A stretch of 23,501 nt of DNA from a virus, in the IMG/VR virus record IMGVR_UViG_3300044799_000355, positions 1 through 23,501 of that record. The stretch is one strand, 5' to 3'. A model generated the notes under the pieces. The model was not told where the DNA came from and did no database searches. It saw nothing but the letters and a program-made list of their open reading frames with translations. Each line of letters starts with the position of its first letter. Position 1 is the first letter of the stretch. This document shows, piece by piece, positions 5,647 through 13,913 of the stretch. Made by a program: the position numbers and the translations under genes.

Positions 5647-6648
5647 TTAGACGATCCTATAGCTCCCGTGGAACCCCCAGGCGATGTTTGTTGTACCCGT
5701 AACGACACCTTGTAAGCTCATGCGTTTATTGGTACTATCCGCAAATAATCGTGCAACCTCACTGTTGACGTTTGCGGCGGTTCCACTTAAGCACAATGAA
5801 GTCGTGAAATTAGATGCTATTGGTAAAGATATTCCTAAAAGTATCGCGCCCGCTGCGGTAGGGTCGATCGCAACGACCCCATCAAAATGGACTTTATCTC
5901 CAATTCGAAAATAATTGCTGAGATATGCGGTAGCTGCGGCTATATTGGTAGTTTTGGTTAATTCTGGCGTCCAGGTCCCAGGATAAATAACGCCAAGGGC
6001 ATTGAGGATCGCATTACCATCATGGCCGATTGTGATGTCTGTTCCATTCAGATATATTGCGCCGTCATCAGACGCATCAATACTAGCCACTGGTGTAGCA
6101 CCTGAATATGCTATAAGACTTGATGCACCATCTACTACTCCAACTCGCGTATAATTCTTGCCAGTTACTCCATTGTTATAATTATAGACATCTCCAGTAG
6201 GGGAGCCACTGGTGGGATTTAAAAATGTAATTCCATTGGGGGCATATTGACCTGGGTATCCTTCCGCTGTTCCCTGGATAACGCTCATCCCGTCATCATC
6301 TAGGAAAACATTTTCACCGCCCGCGGTAATTCTCCCCAGGGTAATATTCATTCCCGCCTGAAGTATGTCATTAAGCACACAGGCGATGGCATATATATTT
6401 CCGCCATAATCCATGCCCTCGCCGCAGATCCGCACGCCCGAGAAGCCATCCCCCGGTTCTTGCGGATTCTCCGGGTCTAGATGCGATCGGAATTCGAACT
6501 CCGTCAGCGGCTCCAATACATCTGAGACCTCATTCAATTTCTCTATGCCATGTATATCCCGTAATTTCAACGCGGCCACTTCCTGCTGTAATGCCCTCAC
6601 CACGTTTGCTAAATTATCGGGGTTTACGTCTGCCAGATAATCGCTCAT
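5647..6648 (-). CDS. Tail tip / fibre-like protein, putative receptor-binding protein
   Basis: A 333-residue protein with a phage tail-fibre layout: a short N-terminal helical, coiled-coil-like attachment region (about 8-48, with LANVVRALQQEVAALKLRDI), a glycine- and asparagine-rich central part with short strand repeats, and a C-terminal domain from about residue 225. The C-terminal domain has the pattern GTWTPELTKTTN...NYFRIGDKVHFDG...ILLGISLPI. That arrangement is common in beta-sandwich tips of siphovirus fibres that contact host surface sugars or proteins. It is encoded 3 nt after the tail hub gene and before the lysis genes, as expected for a distal tail protein. The receptor is unknown. 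Confidence 0.75.
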   Translation of the reverse strand: MSDYLADVNPDNLANVVRALQQEVAALKLRDIHGIEKLNEVSDVLEPLTEFEFRSHLDPENPQEPGDGFSGVRICGEGMDYGGNIYAIACVLNDILQAGMNITLGRITAGGENVFLDDDGMSVIQGTAEGYPGQYAPNGITFLNPTSGSPTGDVYNYNNGVTGKNYTRVGVVDGASSLIAYSGATPVASIDASDDGAIYLNGTDITIGHDGNAILNALGVIYPGTWTPELTKTTNIAAATAYLSNYFRIGDKVHFDGVVAIDPTAAGAILLGISLPIASNFTTSLCLSGTAANVNSEVARLFADSTNKRMSLQGVVTGTTNIAWGFHGSYRIV

Positions 6649-6651
6649 ACC

Positions 6652-7665
6652 CTATAATTCTCCATCCAGCGTCATCAGAACCTTGTTTTGCGCTTCGTCG
6701 TAAGCCATCGCCGTTATACGGCAATCGCCATTCCAGCCGCGTTGCCCGCCCGGTAGGATCACATTCGATACCTGCACTATAAAGCTGTTCCCGAGCCGTA
6801 AATGGTAAAAAGTATCGCTTATATCCAGAGCTTCGACTGTCAATGTCAGCCTGGGATAAGCCGATCTTTTCAGATAATTGGCCACGTTCGTCTCCAACTG
6901 GCTGGCTTGGCCGGGAATGCCGCTGAATTGCACCACTTTGCTGCGCAGACGATAACGCTCGGCTGAGATCTCGTCGAATTGCGGCTCTGTCTGTGGCCGG
7001 CTGGGGAGTGTGGATTGGTCGCCAACTCCGATGATGCGGTTCCAGATTTCTCCGCTCACACTGGCATCTCTTACATTGATATTACCGCCGCTGCCATCGT
7101 GCAACAGCCATCCGGTATAAATTCCCAGGTATGGCTGTAGATCGAATTGCACGATCAGCCGGCCGTTGGCGTCTAAGGCCGGATAGAACATCATCTCCAT
7201 GCCGGCGTTGCTTGCCAGGGTTTTTAAATGCTCCCAGATCGAGCTCTGATCGAATATTTCTGTCCGTAAATCGTTGTCGTAATGTACGTTGCCTTCGCGT
7301 ATTAATAGATCTTCCTGGTCATTTGCCATGCCGATCAGTTGCATGGCGATGGTCCCGGCCGAACCTGTCAAACTTCCCGGATAATCCTGTGTTCTCAAAG
7401 AAAGCAGATATTCGCAGTTGTAGACGGTCATCGTTCCGGGGATGATCACTTTCCAGGCTGTATCGATCACGCCGCCCCAGGCCGGTAGTTTGGGGTGTTC
7501 GATCATCACCATCCGTCCGAACTGCAGCCAGGTCTGCAGGGCATCGCTGGCCGGCAGGATTATGGTCGCCTGCCCGCCTCCGCCGATCGCCCAGCCACGG
7601 TTGCATATGGCATGTATTTCGCCTGCTGCCTGTCCGTCCAGATCGTAGACCACGATCCTGCTCAT
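6652..7665 (-). CDS. Tail hub / baseplate protein (ReqiPepy6 gp37-like)
   Basis: A 337-residue protein resembling the siphovirus ReqiPepy6 gp37-like group of tail hub proteins. These share the gp27/gpD beta-barrel hub fold and close the tail tube at its tip. Recognisable features are the N-terminal strand pattern with GGGGQATIILPASD (28-41), the FGRMVMIEHP barrel strand, and the C-terminal LTLTVEALDISDTFYHLRLG...VLMTLDGEL section. It begins in an ATGA overlap (7662-7665) with the Dit-like gene and ends 3 nt before the fibre-like gene, so it sits in the distal tail block. A tail-associated peptidase domain is not seen. The family call rests on motif memory and gene order. Confidence 0.8.
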   Translation of the reverse strand: MSRIVVYDLDGQAAGEIHAICNRGWAIGGGGQATIILPASDALQTWLQFGRMVMIEHPKLPAWGGVIDTAWKVIIPGTMTVYNCEYLLSLRTQDYPGSLTGSAGTIAMQLIGMANDQEDLLIREGNVHYDNDLRTEIFDQSSIWEHLKTLASNAGMEMMFYPALDANGRLIVQFDLQPYLGIYTGWLLHDGSGGNINVRDASVSGEIWNRIIGVGDQSTLPSRPQTEPQFDEISAERYRLRSKVVQFSGIPGQASQLETNVANYLKRSAYPRLTLTVEALDISDTFYHLRLGNSFIVQVSNVILPGGQRGWNGDCRITAMAYDEAQNKVLMTLDGEL

Positions 7666-9605
7666 ATCCGCCTCGCATACCAGGATAAGTCGAAATCCAG
7701 TTCGCCGATGTAATCGCTAATCACTTCAAGCTCATTCTCTCCGGCTTTTAGCCTGATCCATACATCTCGGCTTGGATCGTCCAGTTCCAGCGCTCCCAGG
7801 GCATTTGCCCCGTTATAGTTAACAGTATATTCCTCGCCATCCAGGGAAAATACCTTGTCGACCCGCACCGGGAAACATAAATTGATAGCATCCCCGGTGG
7901 CATTGTTTCTCAATATGAAATCGATCAGGACGTTCGATTGTTCCCCGAGCAGCGTTCCCACCGGTAAATTTGTGGTATAAAACTCGACCGTAGTTGTCAA
8001 TATCTCGAAATACGCCTTTGCATTGAGCACGGCTGCCATGCTGCCTATAAAACCAAACCGTATCTTGGCAGCATAGAGGGCTATGGTCTTGTTGTTTTGG
8101 GTGATGTTCTGCCATGTCGATTGCACCGTCGGGATGGCTTCGCTCCAGACGTTGCTCCAATACGTTCCGGTCAAAACGCAGTATTGCAATGTAGCCGGGT
8201 AAACTGTAGCCGGCCATTTCAGGTAATAATATTTCCTGCCCGTGGCGGATACTCTGTAGATCCCGCCTGGGCTGATTAATTGCCAGTAGAATTCTACATA
8301 ACCGGCTTTTGGTTTGCCACCCGATATCCAGCTGCCTGCTTTTATTCCCATCGCCGGATCGCCGCTACCTTCATCGCCCTTGACGATATAAATGTTGCTG
8401 AATGTTCCAACAACTTTGCCTGAATAGGTCCACGATCCCGGCCGGTTTTTGTGGTATGGGTCATAAAAAACCGTAGTAGCATCGTATACCCATTTGGTGT
8501 TATCCGAATCGACCAGGTTGAACACCGGTTTGTCGTTATCGTAAGCAGGGTCGCTGTCGCTGGGGTCATCCACTGCGCTGTTTCCGTAAAAAATATAGAT
8601 CGGCGTCTGGATATACTTGAAGACAGCTCCGGCTAAATGCTCCGCCTGGGCAGTACCCAGAGCGCCCCTTGTCTTGATTTGTAGTTTATAACTTACTATA
8701 TTTTTACTTGTATATTGGAACCATTCTGTCCCGTGGTAGATCAATCCGGATGGAGGCAGGGCCTTGAATATCGTCTGGTTGATGACGGTAAGTGAAAATG
8801 CCAGTTCTGTGACTGTTTCGCTGTCCGAAACCGGTGTCTTCAACACCAGGGAATACCCCGGCCCGATGTTCACATTAAACCAAACTTTAGTAGTAGTCGT
8901 GTTCGGGCCGCCTATCCAGCGATGTACCTGTTTGCCCCCGATCACCACCCGTAGATCGTCGCAATCATCCTGCATTTTTTCGTCATAGATCAATGCGGCC
9001 GTGTTCAGAGTGATGCACCACGGCCTGACGCCATAATTAACCCCCAGCGCGTTCACCAGTTGATATAAATTTTGGTAGGCATAGCCCACTTCCGGCAATT
9101 CTGTAGGTGTGATGTCTACGCTCAGCTTTGTTTCATCGAATCCGCCGACCGTGATCAACTTTTTATCGCCGCTGGCGATCACCTCCCAGGTATCGGTAGT
9201 ATCTTCTTCGACCGCCCGCCAGGTGGATGAGGCCGCCAATAGGATGGCCGTAAAATGATCCGGATAAGTTTTATCCTGCACCAGGCTCTGCACGCTGGCC
9301 TCGATCTGGTAATCGATCGCCTCGTCGTTGAACGTGACCACCAGGTAGCCGTTCGTGCTTGGTTTCAGCCAGGTCTTAAGCTGCGCGATCAGGGCGTAGC
9401 GATCGCTATAATTGCGGATGTAGATGTTGAGCGGGATGTTTTTGATATCCACGCTGTAGACGCCGGCGTACTTTGAATCGGCGTTGGCGAGCTGCACGAA
9501 AATCGGGCTGGCGTTTTGTGGGGAGCCGATCCCCAGCATCATTGCCTCGTAGTCGCTGCCGTCATTGATGTCATTCCCGTCGAAAGTCTTTACCGTCACC
9601 AGCAT
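7662..9605 (-). CDS. Dit-like distal tail protein with DUF2341-type inserted domain
   Basis: A 647-residue protein directly after the tape measure gene, the canonical place of the distal tail (Dit) protein, which forms the ring linking the tail tube to the tip. Residues 1-140 have the Dit N-terminal pattern, including the ADSKYAGVYSVDIKNIPLNI and WLKPSTNGYLVVTFND segments. From about 200 to 360 lies DDLRVVIGGKQVHRWIGG...PIYIFYGN. This resembles DUF2341, a beta-sandwich module of surface and carbohydrate-associated proteins. More beta-rich sequence follows to about 560, then a C-terminal Dit-like segment ending FDLSWYARRI. The protein is much longer than ordinary Dit proteins (about 250-300 residues), so the inserted modules probably decorate the tail tip and bind sugars. 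Confidence 0.78.
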   Translation of the reverse strand: MLVTVKTFDGNDINDGSDYEAMMLGIGSPQNASPIFVQLANADSKYAGVYSVDIKNIPLNIYIRNYSDRYALIAQLKTWLKPSTNGYLVVTFNDEAIDYQIEASVQSLVQDKTYPDHFTAILLAASSTWRAVEEDTTDTWEVIASGDKKLITVGGFDETKLSVDITPTELPEVGYAYQNLYQLVNALGVNYGVRPWCITLNTAALIYDEKMQDDCDDLRVVIGGKQVHRWIGGPNTTTTKVWFNVNIGPGYSLVLKTPVSDSETVTELAFSLTVINQTIFKALPPSGLIYHGTEWFQYTSKNIVSYKLQIKTRGALGTAQAEHLAGAVFKYIQTPIYIFYGNSAVDDPSDSDPAYDNDKPVFNLVDSDNTKWVYDATTVFYDPYHKNRPGSWTYSGKVVGTFSNIYIVKGDEGSGDPAMGIKAGSWISGGKPKAGYVEFYWQLISPGGIYRVSATGRKYYYLKWPATVYPATLQYCVLTGTYWSNVWSEAIPTVQSTWQNITQNNKTIALYAAKIRFGFIGSMAAVLNAKAYFEILTTTVEFYTTNLPVGTLLGEQSNVLIDFILRNNATGDAINLCFPVRVDKVFSLDGEEYTVNYNGANALGALELDDPSRDVWIRLKAGENELEVISDYIGELDFDLSWYARRI

Positions 9606-9636
9606 TAATACCTCTCCTTTTTCTGTTTGTTTCTCT

Positions 9637-9698
9637 CTCCCCTCTCCCTTAGCGGGGGGATTTATCCCCCCTTTGGTAAAGGGGTCGGGGGTGAGGGC
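9637..9698 (-). repeat. Family A dyad repeat, copy 5
   Basis: CCCCTCTCCC arm, inner TTAGCGGGGGGAT / ATCCCCCC palindrome, a degenerate closing arm GTAAAGGGG, then the tail TCGGGGGTGAGGGC. It occupies the gap between the tape measure gene and the Dit-like gene. Confidence 0.85.
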
Positions 9699-9713
9699 AT
9701 TTCACCTTACATA

Positions 9714-11963
9714 TTAATATCTCTTGCTCTTGAGCATCTCGCCTAAACTGCTGCCCTGGCTGCCCTGGATGACGATAGGCGCATAAAACACGTAGCTCTC
9801 GCTGTTTTGCACCCTGGATATGCCTGCTCCGGCAAATGTTGGCGATAACCCCAGTCCCATTCCATTGGTGCCTCTCATGGCCTCGGCTATTGCCTGCTCT
9901 ACTCGCCCTAGTTCTCGTATAAACCCGATTCCCAGGCCGCTCGCCATGTTTTTACCTATGTTGGCAAACACTTTCGATGGAGAATCGATGCCGAGGATGT
10001 CCCAAATGTCGTCTATGATGTCTTGGAACCAATCCAATAGCTGGTTATAGAACCACCAATATTTGGATTGCATGCCGCTCCATAATCCCATCACTATGTT
10101 GACCCCTGCCGCTTCTATTTCTCCAATTTTTCCCGTTATTCCACTTATAACAGATTGCGCCAGATCCCTTGCGGTTTCATAAATGAGTTGACGATTTTGC
10201 CATAATCCATCCGCCAGCGCTTTGATGATATTGATCGCTGCCCTGATTATGGATGGGATGGATGTCAATAATGCGTTATACATGGCCAGTTCTATCCTCG
10301 CAAACGCCGGCACAAAAACAGGTATGGCCTTGACCAGGCCATCGGCCAGGGCATTCAGTAATTTCATGGCTGCATCTACCAGCATGGGTATATTTTGGAT
10401 CAATATCTCCACGATTTTCATGACCACTTCGATGATCGCCGGGATCAGCTTCGGCAGGGCCTCTGATATACCGTTTGCCAGCTCTACGATGATCTGTATC
10501 GCTGCTTCTACCAGTTTGGGCAGTTGGGGTAATATCGCATCTACCAGGGATTTTATGATTTCGATGCCGGCGCGCATCAGGATCGGTATATTCTGGATCA
10601 GGAAATCCACCAGGCTGTTGATGATAGCCACCGCCGCCGGGATTATGGTCGGCAATGACGTAATGATTGCATTGATAATGCCTTGTACGATCGCTAATCC
10701 GGCCTGCAGCATCTCCGGCGCCTTGGCGGCAATGTCTGTGGCAATCCTTGAGAATAAGCCGGTCAATCCTTCTGCCATCTTTCCAAAATCGCCGCCCGAG
10801 CTCTGTACGATCCCAACCAGCTCCTTGAGATATCCGCTGGCCGTATCCACGATGCCGGAAAAAGCCGGCAGGAACATCGTGCTGATCGTCATAGCCATGC
10901 CTCCCAACCCTTTTTTAAGCCCTTGTATCTTATCGTCGAATTCGGCCGCTGCCGCCACGGCCTCCCCGCTCATTACCGCGCCCATCTCGTGCGCTTCTTT
11001 GGTCAATTTTGCCATTTCGCCGGCCCCGGCTTCGATGATCGGGTTCAGTTCCTGGGCCGACTTCCCCAGTATCGCCATAGCCAGCGCATCCCGTTCGGTC
11101 TCATTAGGTATTTTGCCGAGCGCCGTGATCACGTCCGAAAATACGGCTTCGGAATCACGTAGGTTTCCTCCCGAATCGGTTACGGATACCCCCAGCGCCT
11201 TGAATGCATCTGCCGCATCGCCGGTTCCCCCGCTCGCGGATGACATGGAACGGATCATTTTACTCAGCGATCCGGTGATCGTATCCAGGTCTGTGCCGAC
11301 CTGATCGCCGACGTAAGCCAGTTCCTGCAATCGTGTGGTGCTGATGCCTGTTTTTTTGGATAGATCCTCGAGCTCTCCGGCCGTATCGGCCGTTTTGAGC
11401 ACCATGCCGGCAACCGCCACGCCCACCCCAACCACCGCCGCCGCTAATCCCGCCACTGCAGCCACGCCAACTTTCATCGCCGATCCAAGTCCGCCTGCCA
11501 CGTCCCTCAGAGTAATTAGTTTATCCTTGGAAATCTTGCTCTTTTCCCCCAGGTCTTCGACTTTATCCCCTGTTTTACTGGTCTCGCTGCCGGCATCTGC
11601 CAGGGCCTTGTCTGTGTTGCCCAGCTCGACCTGCATCTTATTGAGCGCTTCGGTCTCTTTGTTTACCTTGATCTGCATGTCCTGCGCCGCTTTGGATCCT
11701 TCCCCATGTACGGCGACCATGCGCTCATATTCACCCTGCAAAGCATTGACCTTTTTACCCTGCAGGTCGATCTCCTGGTTCAGCGCCTTTGTACGCATTT
11801 CCAGCCCGCTGGCGTCTTTGGCCCAATCTCCCAGCGCAGCCGCGCTGGACCGGAATCCGCTCTCTACTACCCGGATCTCGCGGTTCAATGTTGATACCGC
11901 CGTCTTGAAATCGGTGGTATCTAATCCAATTTTTCCGCTTAAGCTGGATACCTGGTCGCTCAT
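9714..11963 (-). CDS. Tape measure protein
   Basis: A 749-residue tail length ruler, extended inside the tail tube and released on infection. Residues about 20-130 are a coiled coil. 163-189 is a strongly hydrophobic Ala/Val/Gly segment able to span a membrane. 195-390 is a TP901-type core (GELEDLSKKTGISTTRLQELAYVGDQ). About 400-620 is a run of similar hydrophobic units of the type LPxLIxAAIxIIxxLxxxI. The C-terminus carries DIWDILGIDSPSKVFANIGKNMASGLGIGF-like sequence, seen in many tape measures. At about 1.5 angstrom per residue the tail would be of order 110 nm (a general rule, not measured). The ATG overlaps the stop of the frameshifted GT product as ATGA (11960-11963). Confidence 0.93.
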   Translation of the reverse strand: MSDQVSSLSGKIGLDTTDFKTAVSTLNREIRVVESGFRSSAAALGDWAKDASGLEMRTKALNQEIDLQGKKVNALQGEYERMVAVHGEGSKAAQDMQIKVNKETEALNKMQVELGNTDKALADAGSETSKTGDKVEDLGEKSKISKDKLITLRDVAGGLGSAMKVGVAAVAGLAAAVVGVGVAVAGMVLKTADTAGELEDLSKKTGISTTRLQELAYVGDQVGTDLDTITGSLSKMIRSMSSASGGTGDAADAFKALGVSVTDSGGNLRDSEAVFSDVITALGKIPNETERDALAMAILGKSAQELNPIIEAGAGEMAKLTKEAHEMGAVMSGEAVAAAAEFDDKIQGLKKGLGGMAMTISTMFLPAFSGIVDTASGYLKELVGIVQSSGGDFGKMAEGLTGLFSRIATDIAAKAPEMLQAGLAIVQGIINAIITSLPTIIPAAVAIINSLVDFLIQNIPILMRAGIEIIKSLVDAILPQLPKLVEAAIQIIVELANGISEALPKLIPAIIEVVMKIVEILIQNIPMLVDAAMKLLNALADGLVKAIPVFVPAFARIELAMYNALLTSIPSIIRAAINIIKALADGLWQNRQLIYETARDLAQSVISGITGKIGEIEAAGVNIVMGLWSGMQSKYWWFYNQLLDWFQDIIDDIWDILGIDSPSKVFANIGKNMASGLGIGFIRELGRVEQAIAEAMRGTNGMGLGLSPTFAGAGISRVQNSESYVFYAPIVIQGSQGSSLGEMLKSKRY

Positions 11964-12486
11964 AACCAGTTCACCTCATCACAATATGTTGTGTTTGCTA
12001 AACCGGGCGCTATTTCGCTTTTGTTCCTCTTCCATTTTGGATAATGAAAGATGAATGGCAACAGGCTCTCCATATTGGTCTCGTCTATCTCCTGCAGGCT
12101 CCAACCGAACAGGTCCACCAGTTGGCATTCCAGGTCTAATACCCAATCTCCTGTGTTCTCCGGGGTTATTTCCCCGGTGGGGTAGGGTTTGCGGGCAGCA
12201 AACCACCTGCCTTGGCCACGATCATATTCAAGATCGTCACCATTTCACCCAGGTCTGCGCCGTTGTTCAGATCCTCGATCGAGAATTGATTGCCAAAGGC
12301 GTCTACTACCAGCCCGGCCAGCGTATCGATGTCTTCTTCTTTCAGATCGTCTTTATCGAAACCTCTCGCCAGCTTGATCGCCCGTTTCATGATGCCCCAC
12401 GGGATGATCGACCTGGAGTACGTTCCTTTTACCTCGTCCTCGTTGCCGTATAGCGTGATTTGTATCGGAGTGCCTTCTCTTGGCAT
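11960..12486 (-). CDS. Tail assembly chaperone GT, made by -1 ribosomal frameshift
   Basis: The product begins as chaperone G (ATG at 12486), reads 101 codons, slips by -1 on A_AAC_CCT (12184-12190), then reads 74 codons to the TGA at 11960-11962, giving about 175 residues. The -1 frame encodes a sensible conserved-looking domain (GDWVLDLECQLVDLFGWSLQ ... FHYPKWKR), of the sort found in gpT-like extensions. Its stop overlaps the tape measure start in ATGA. Siphoviruses commonly make G and GT in a fixed ratio to load the tape measure protein during tail assembly. Neither alternative frame gives such a plausible protein. The frameshift is inferred from the signal and frame content and is not shown experimentally. 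Confidence 0.85.
12160..12190 (-). promoter_or_regulatory. -1 frameshift signal: slippery heptamer plus hairpin
   Basis: On the minus strand AAACCCT (12190-12184) is read A_AAC_CCT in the zero frame, matching X_XXY_YYZ. A 6-nt spacer (12183-12178) precedes a hairpin CCGGGG (12177-12172) / CCCCGG (12165-12160), whose 6-nt loop contains the zero-frame stop TAA (12168-12166). Spacer length and stem position are textbook for stimulating -1 frameshifting. Confidence 0.85.
12166..12486 (-). CDS. Tail assembly chaperone G (zero-frame product)
   Basis: A 106-residue acidic protein, mainly helical, between the major tail protein and the tape measure gene. This is the position of gpG-type tail assembly chaperones. 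The pattern IIPWGIMKRAIKLARGFDKDDLKEEDIDTL...FGNQFSIEDL resembles the small chaperones of Gram-positive-type siphoviruses, which coat the tape measure protein until tail tube polymerisation replaces them. The ATG at 12484-12486 follows an AAAGGA site. Translation normally ends at TAA 12166-12168 inside a hairpin, and a fraction of ribosomes is predicted to shift into the GT frame. Confidence 0.87.
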   Translation of the reverse strand: MPREGTPIQITLYGNEDEVKGTYSRSIIPWGIMKRAIKLARGFDKDDLKEEDIDTLAGLVVDAFGNQFSIEDLNNGADLGEMVTILNMIVAKAGGLLPANPTPPGK

Positions 12487-12504
12487 AGTTCATTCCTTTT
12501 CATA

Positions 12505-12610
12505 TCCCCTCTCCCATTTTCCATGGGAAATGGTTAGCGGTGGGATTTATCCCACCGGGATGAAGTTTTCCCCTCTCCTGCTTAGGCGGGAGAGGGGTTG
12601 GGGTGAGGGC
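12505..12610 (-). repeat. Family A dyad repeats, copies 6 and 7 (tandem)
   Basis: Copy 6 (12505-12564) has a CCCCTCTCCCATTTTCCATG arm that is degenerate and the inner GGTGGGAT / ATCCCACC palindrome. Copy 7 (12569-12610) has CCCCTCTCCTGC / GCGGGAGAGGGG arms and the tail TTGGGGTGAGGGC. They lie between the major tail protein and tail chaperone genes, where levels of neighbouring products must differ greatly. Confidence 0.85.
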
Positions 12611-12632
12611 GGATTTATCCTTATTCTCCTAC

Positions 12633-13559
12633 CTACGCCGCAGTTGCAAAATCTTTGGTCACGTCGGCCAAAAGCTGGCCATAGATATCGGTCACACCTG
12701 CCAGAACGGTCAGATAGGTTTTACTGGCCGTCAGATTGTCATCAGGATTGAGCGTAACGGTCTTTTTGTCGGTCGATAGTGTCTTGGTGCAGGCGATCGA
12801 AGCATAGGTATCAGAGCGCACCAGGCTGATGTTGTTGACCGAGCTGCTCAGCAAGGCATTGTTGAACACGAGCACGATGTTGACACTGACCAACTGGTTG
12901 GAAGCTCCATCGGCCGGTGTGATCGAAGACAGTGCGATCGGCGAAGGCGATGCCACGTCTGGCGTCTGTACCTGGCTGAACCAGGTGTCGCCATCGAAAT
13001 CAAGGGTATCTTCGTCGCCCACGACCCGCTTGATGCTGTCGTTGATGTCGCCCAGGTCGAATACGTAGATGGTTTTGATCGCTGTATATTTGATCTGGAT
13101 CGTTTTCGGCGCCGGGCTGTCGGTTTTGCTGGCCTTATCCTCGCTGGGCATGTCGAACCGCCCTTTGAGGAACTGGTAATAGCGATAGCTTCCGTTCGAT
13201 TTTTGCGATCGGAAAGACAGGGCGAAGTACGGCGGTGTGCCGGTATTATCGTACATCCGCCCGGTGGTGGGATCGAACTCGCGCCCGCAAAGCTTCGCCA
13301 GCATCTCCAGCGGGATGTTGGTCACCGTCAGGCTGATGGTCGTTTCCCCTTCGCTGCTCATCGCGTCGAAGGGCTGGTCATCGGCATATTGTGTCTGCCG
13401 GTTTACTGCCGCCTCCTGCGAGGCCTCCACCGCCGGGGCAAAATATTCTGGTGTGTCGGCCACATAAGCATCGGAATCGTCTTGCGTAACTTCGGCGATG
13501 TACAGGTCTTTTAAGCCGACTGCGCTCCTGTACTCACCTGAATCGATTGTGAGAGCCAT
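12633..13559 (-). CDS. Major tail protein with C-terminal Ig-like domain
   Basis: A 308-residue tail tube subunit. Residues 1-205 match a phi13-type major tail protein: an N-terminal VGLKDLYIAEVTQDD segment, SSEGETTISLTVTNIPLEMLAKL (tube strand pattern), and KASKTDSPAPKTIQIKYTAI. Residues about 212-308 form a bacterial Ig-like (Big_5/SbsA type) domain, ITPADGASNQLVSVNIVLVF...KKTVTLNPDDNLTASKTYLTV...YGQLLADVTKDF. Such domains project from the tail surface and are thought to bind weakly to cell-surface glycans. The start has an AGGAGGT ribosome site, the strongest in the region, which suits an abundant structural protein. Position between the tail terminator and chaperone genes agrees. Confidence 0.88.
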   Translation of the reverse strand: MALTIDSGEYRSAVGLKDLYIAEVTQDDSDAYVADTPEYFAPAVEASQEAAVNRQTQYADDQPFDAMSSEGETTISLTVTNIPLEMLAKLCGREFDPTTGRMYDNTGTPPYFALSFRSQKSNGSYRYYQFLKGRFDMPSEDKASKTDSPAPKTIQIKYTAIKTIYVFDLGDINDSIKRVVGDEDTLDFDGDTWFSQVQTPDVASPSPIALSSITPADGASNQLVSVNIVLVFNNALLSSSVNNISLVRSDTYASIACTKTLSTDKKTVTLNPDDNLTASKTYLTVLAGVTDIYGQLLADVTKDFATAA

Positions 13560-13571
13560 ATTTTTAACCTC

Positions 13572-13913
13572 CTAGTTTAGATATACATAATCGAGCGCCA
13601 GGCCGAAATGACCTGTCTCTTGATCGTAAGGTAATTCTCGTTCTGGACCTTTTACAAATCCGGCTGCTTTCATGGCGCCATCCACGTCCGGCAGTTCCAC
13701 CAATCCGTTGTGGCTATACACGGAGATCTGCACCCGGTATGACCTCGCCGTTTCGTCATCGTCGGCATGCTGTTCCGCCACGCCGGATATCAGTGTAGCC
13801 ACCAGGTATAGATCGGGTAAAGTGTCGCCCGTCTCCAGTAGATAAAGATTTTCGGCGTATGGCACATTCAGCGTTGCCAGGGCGTCATCTATCTGCTCGA
13901 AGATAGTCGTCAT
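13572..13913 (-). CDS. Tail terminator / tail completion protein
   Basis: A 113-residue protein between the HK97 gp10-like gene and the major tail protein gene, the standard place of the tail terminator that caps the finished tail tube and joins it to the head. The sequence begins with a helix (TTIFEQIDDALATL), followed by alternating strands (YLVATLISGVAEQHADDDETARSYRVQISVYSHN) and an ending FGLALDYVYLN. This fits the gpU/gp17-like alpha-beta fold, although no diagnostic motif is present. ATG overlaps the upstream stop as ATGA (13910-13913). Assignment rests mainly on gene order and size. Confidence 0.72.
   Translation of the reverse strand: MTTIFEQIDDALATLNVPYAENLYLLETGDTLPDLYLVATLISGVAEQHADDDETARSYRVQISVYSHNGLVELPDVDGAMKAAGFVKGPERELPYDQETGHFGLALDYVYLN

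Noticed and set aside
10222-11304. 360-residue plus-strand ORF opposite the tape measure gene
   Set aside because: It is an antisense shadow. It is rich in Ser, Met, Ile and Ala, as expected from the complement of tape measure codons, with no ribosome site or domain.
11335-12054. 239-residue plus-strand ORF opposite the tape measure start and chaperone region
   Set aside because: Antisense shadow with low-complexity Ser/Ala/Pro content. The minus strand encodes recognisable tail proteins here.
11979-12206. 75-residue minus-strand ORF starting at GTG over the tail chaperone end
   Set aside because: It lies in the +1 frame and its sequence looks random (CCPQTLPHRGNN...). The -1 frame gives a protein-like domain with a proper slippery site and ends exactly at the tape measure start.
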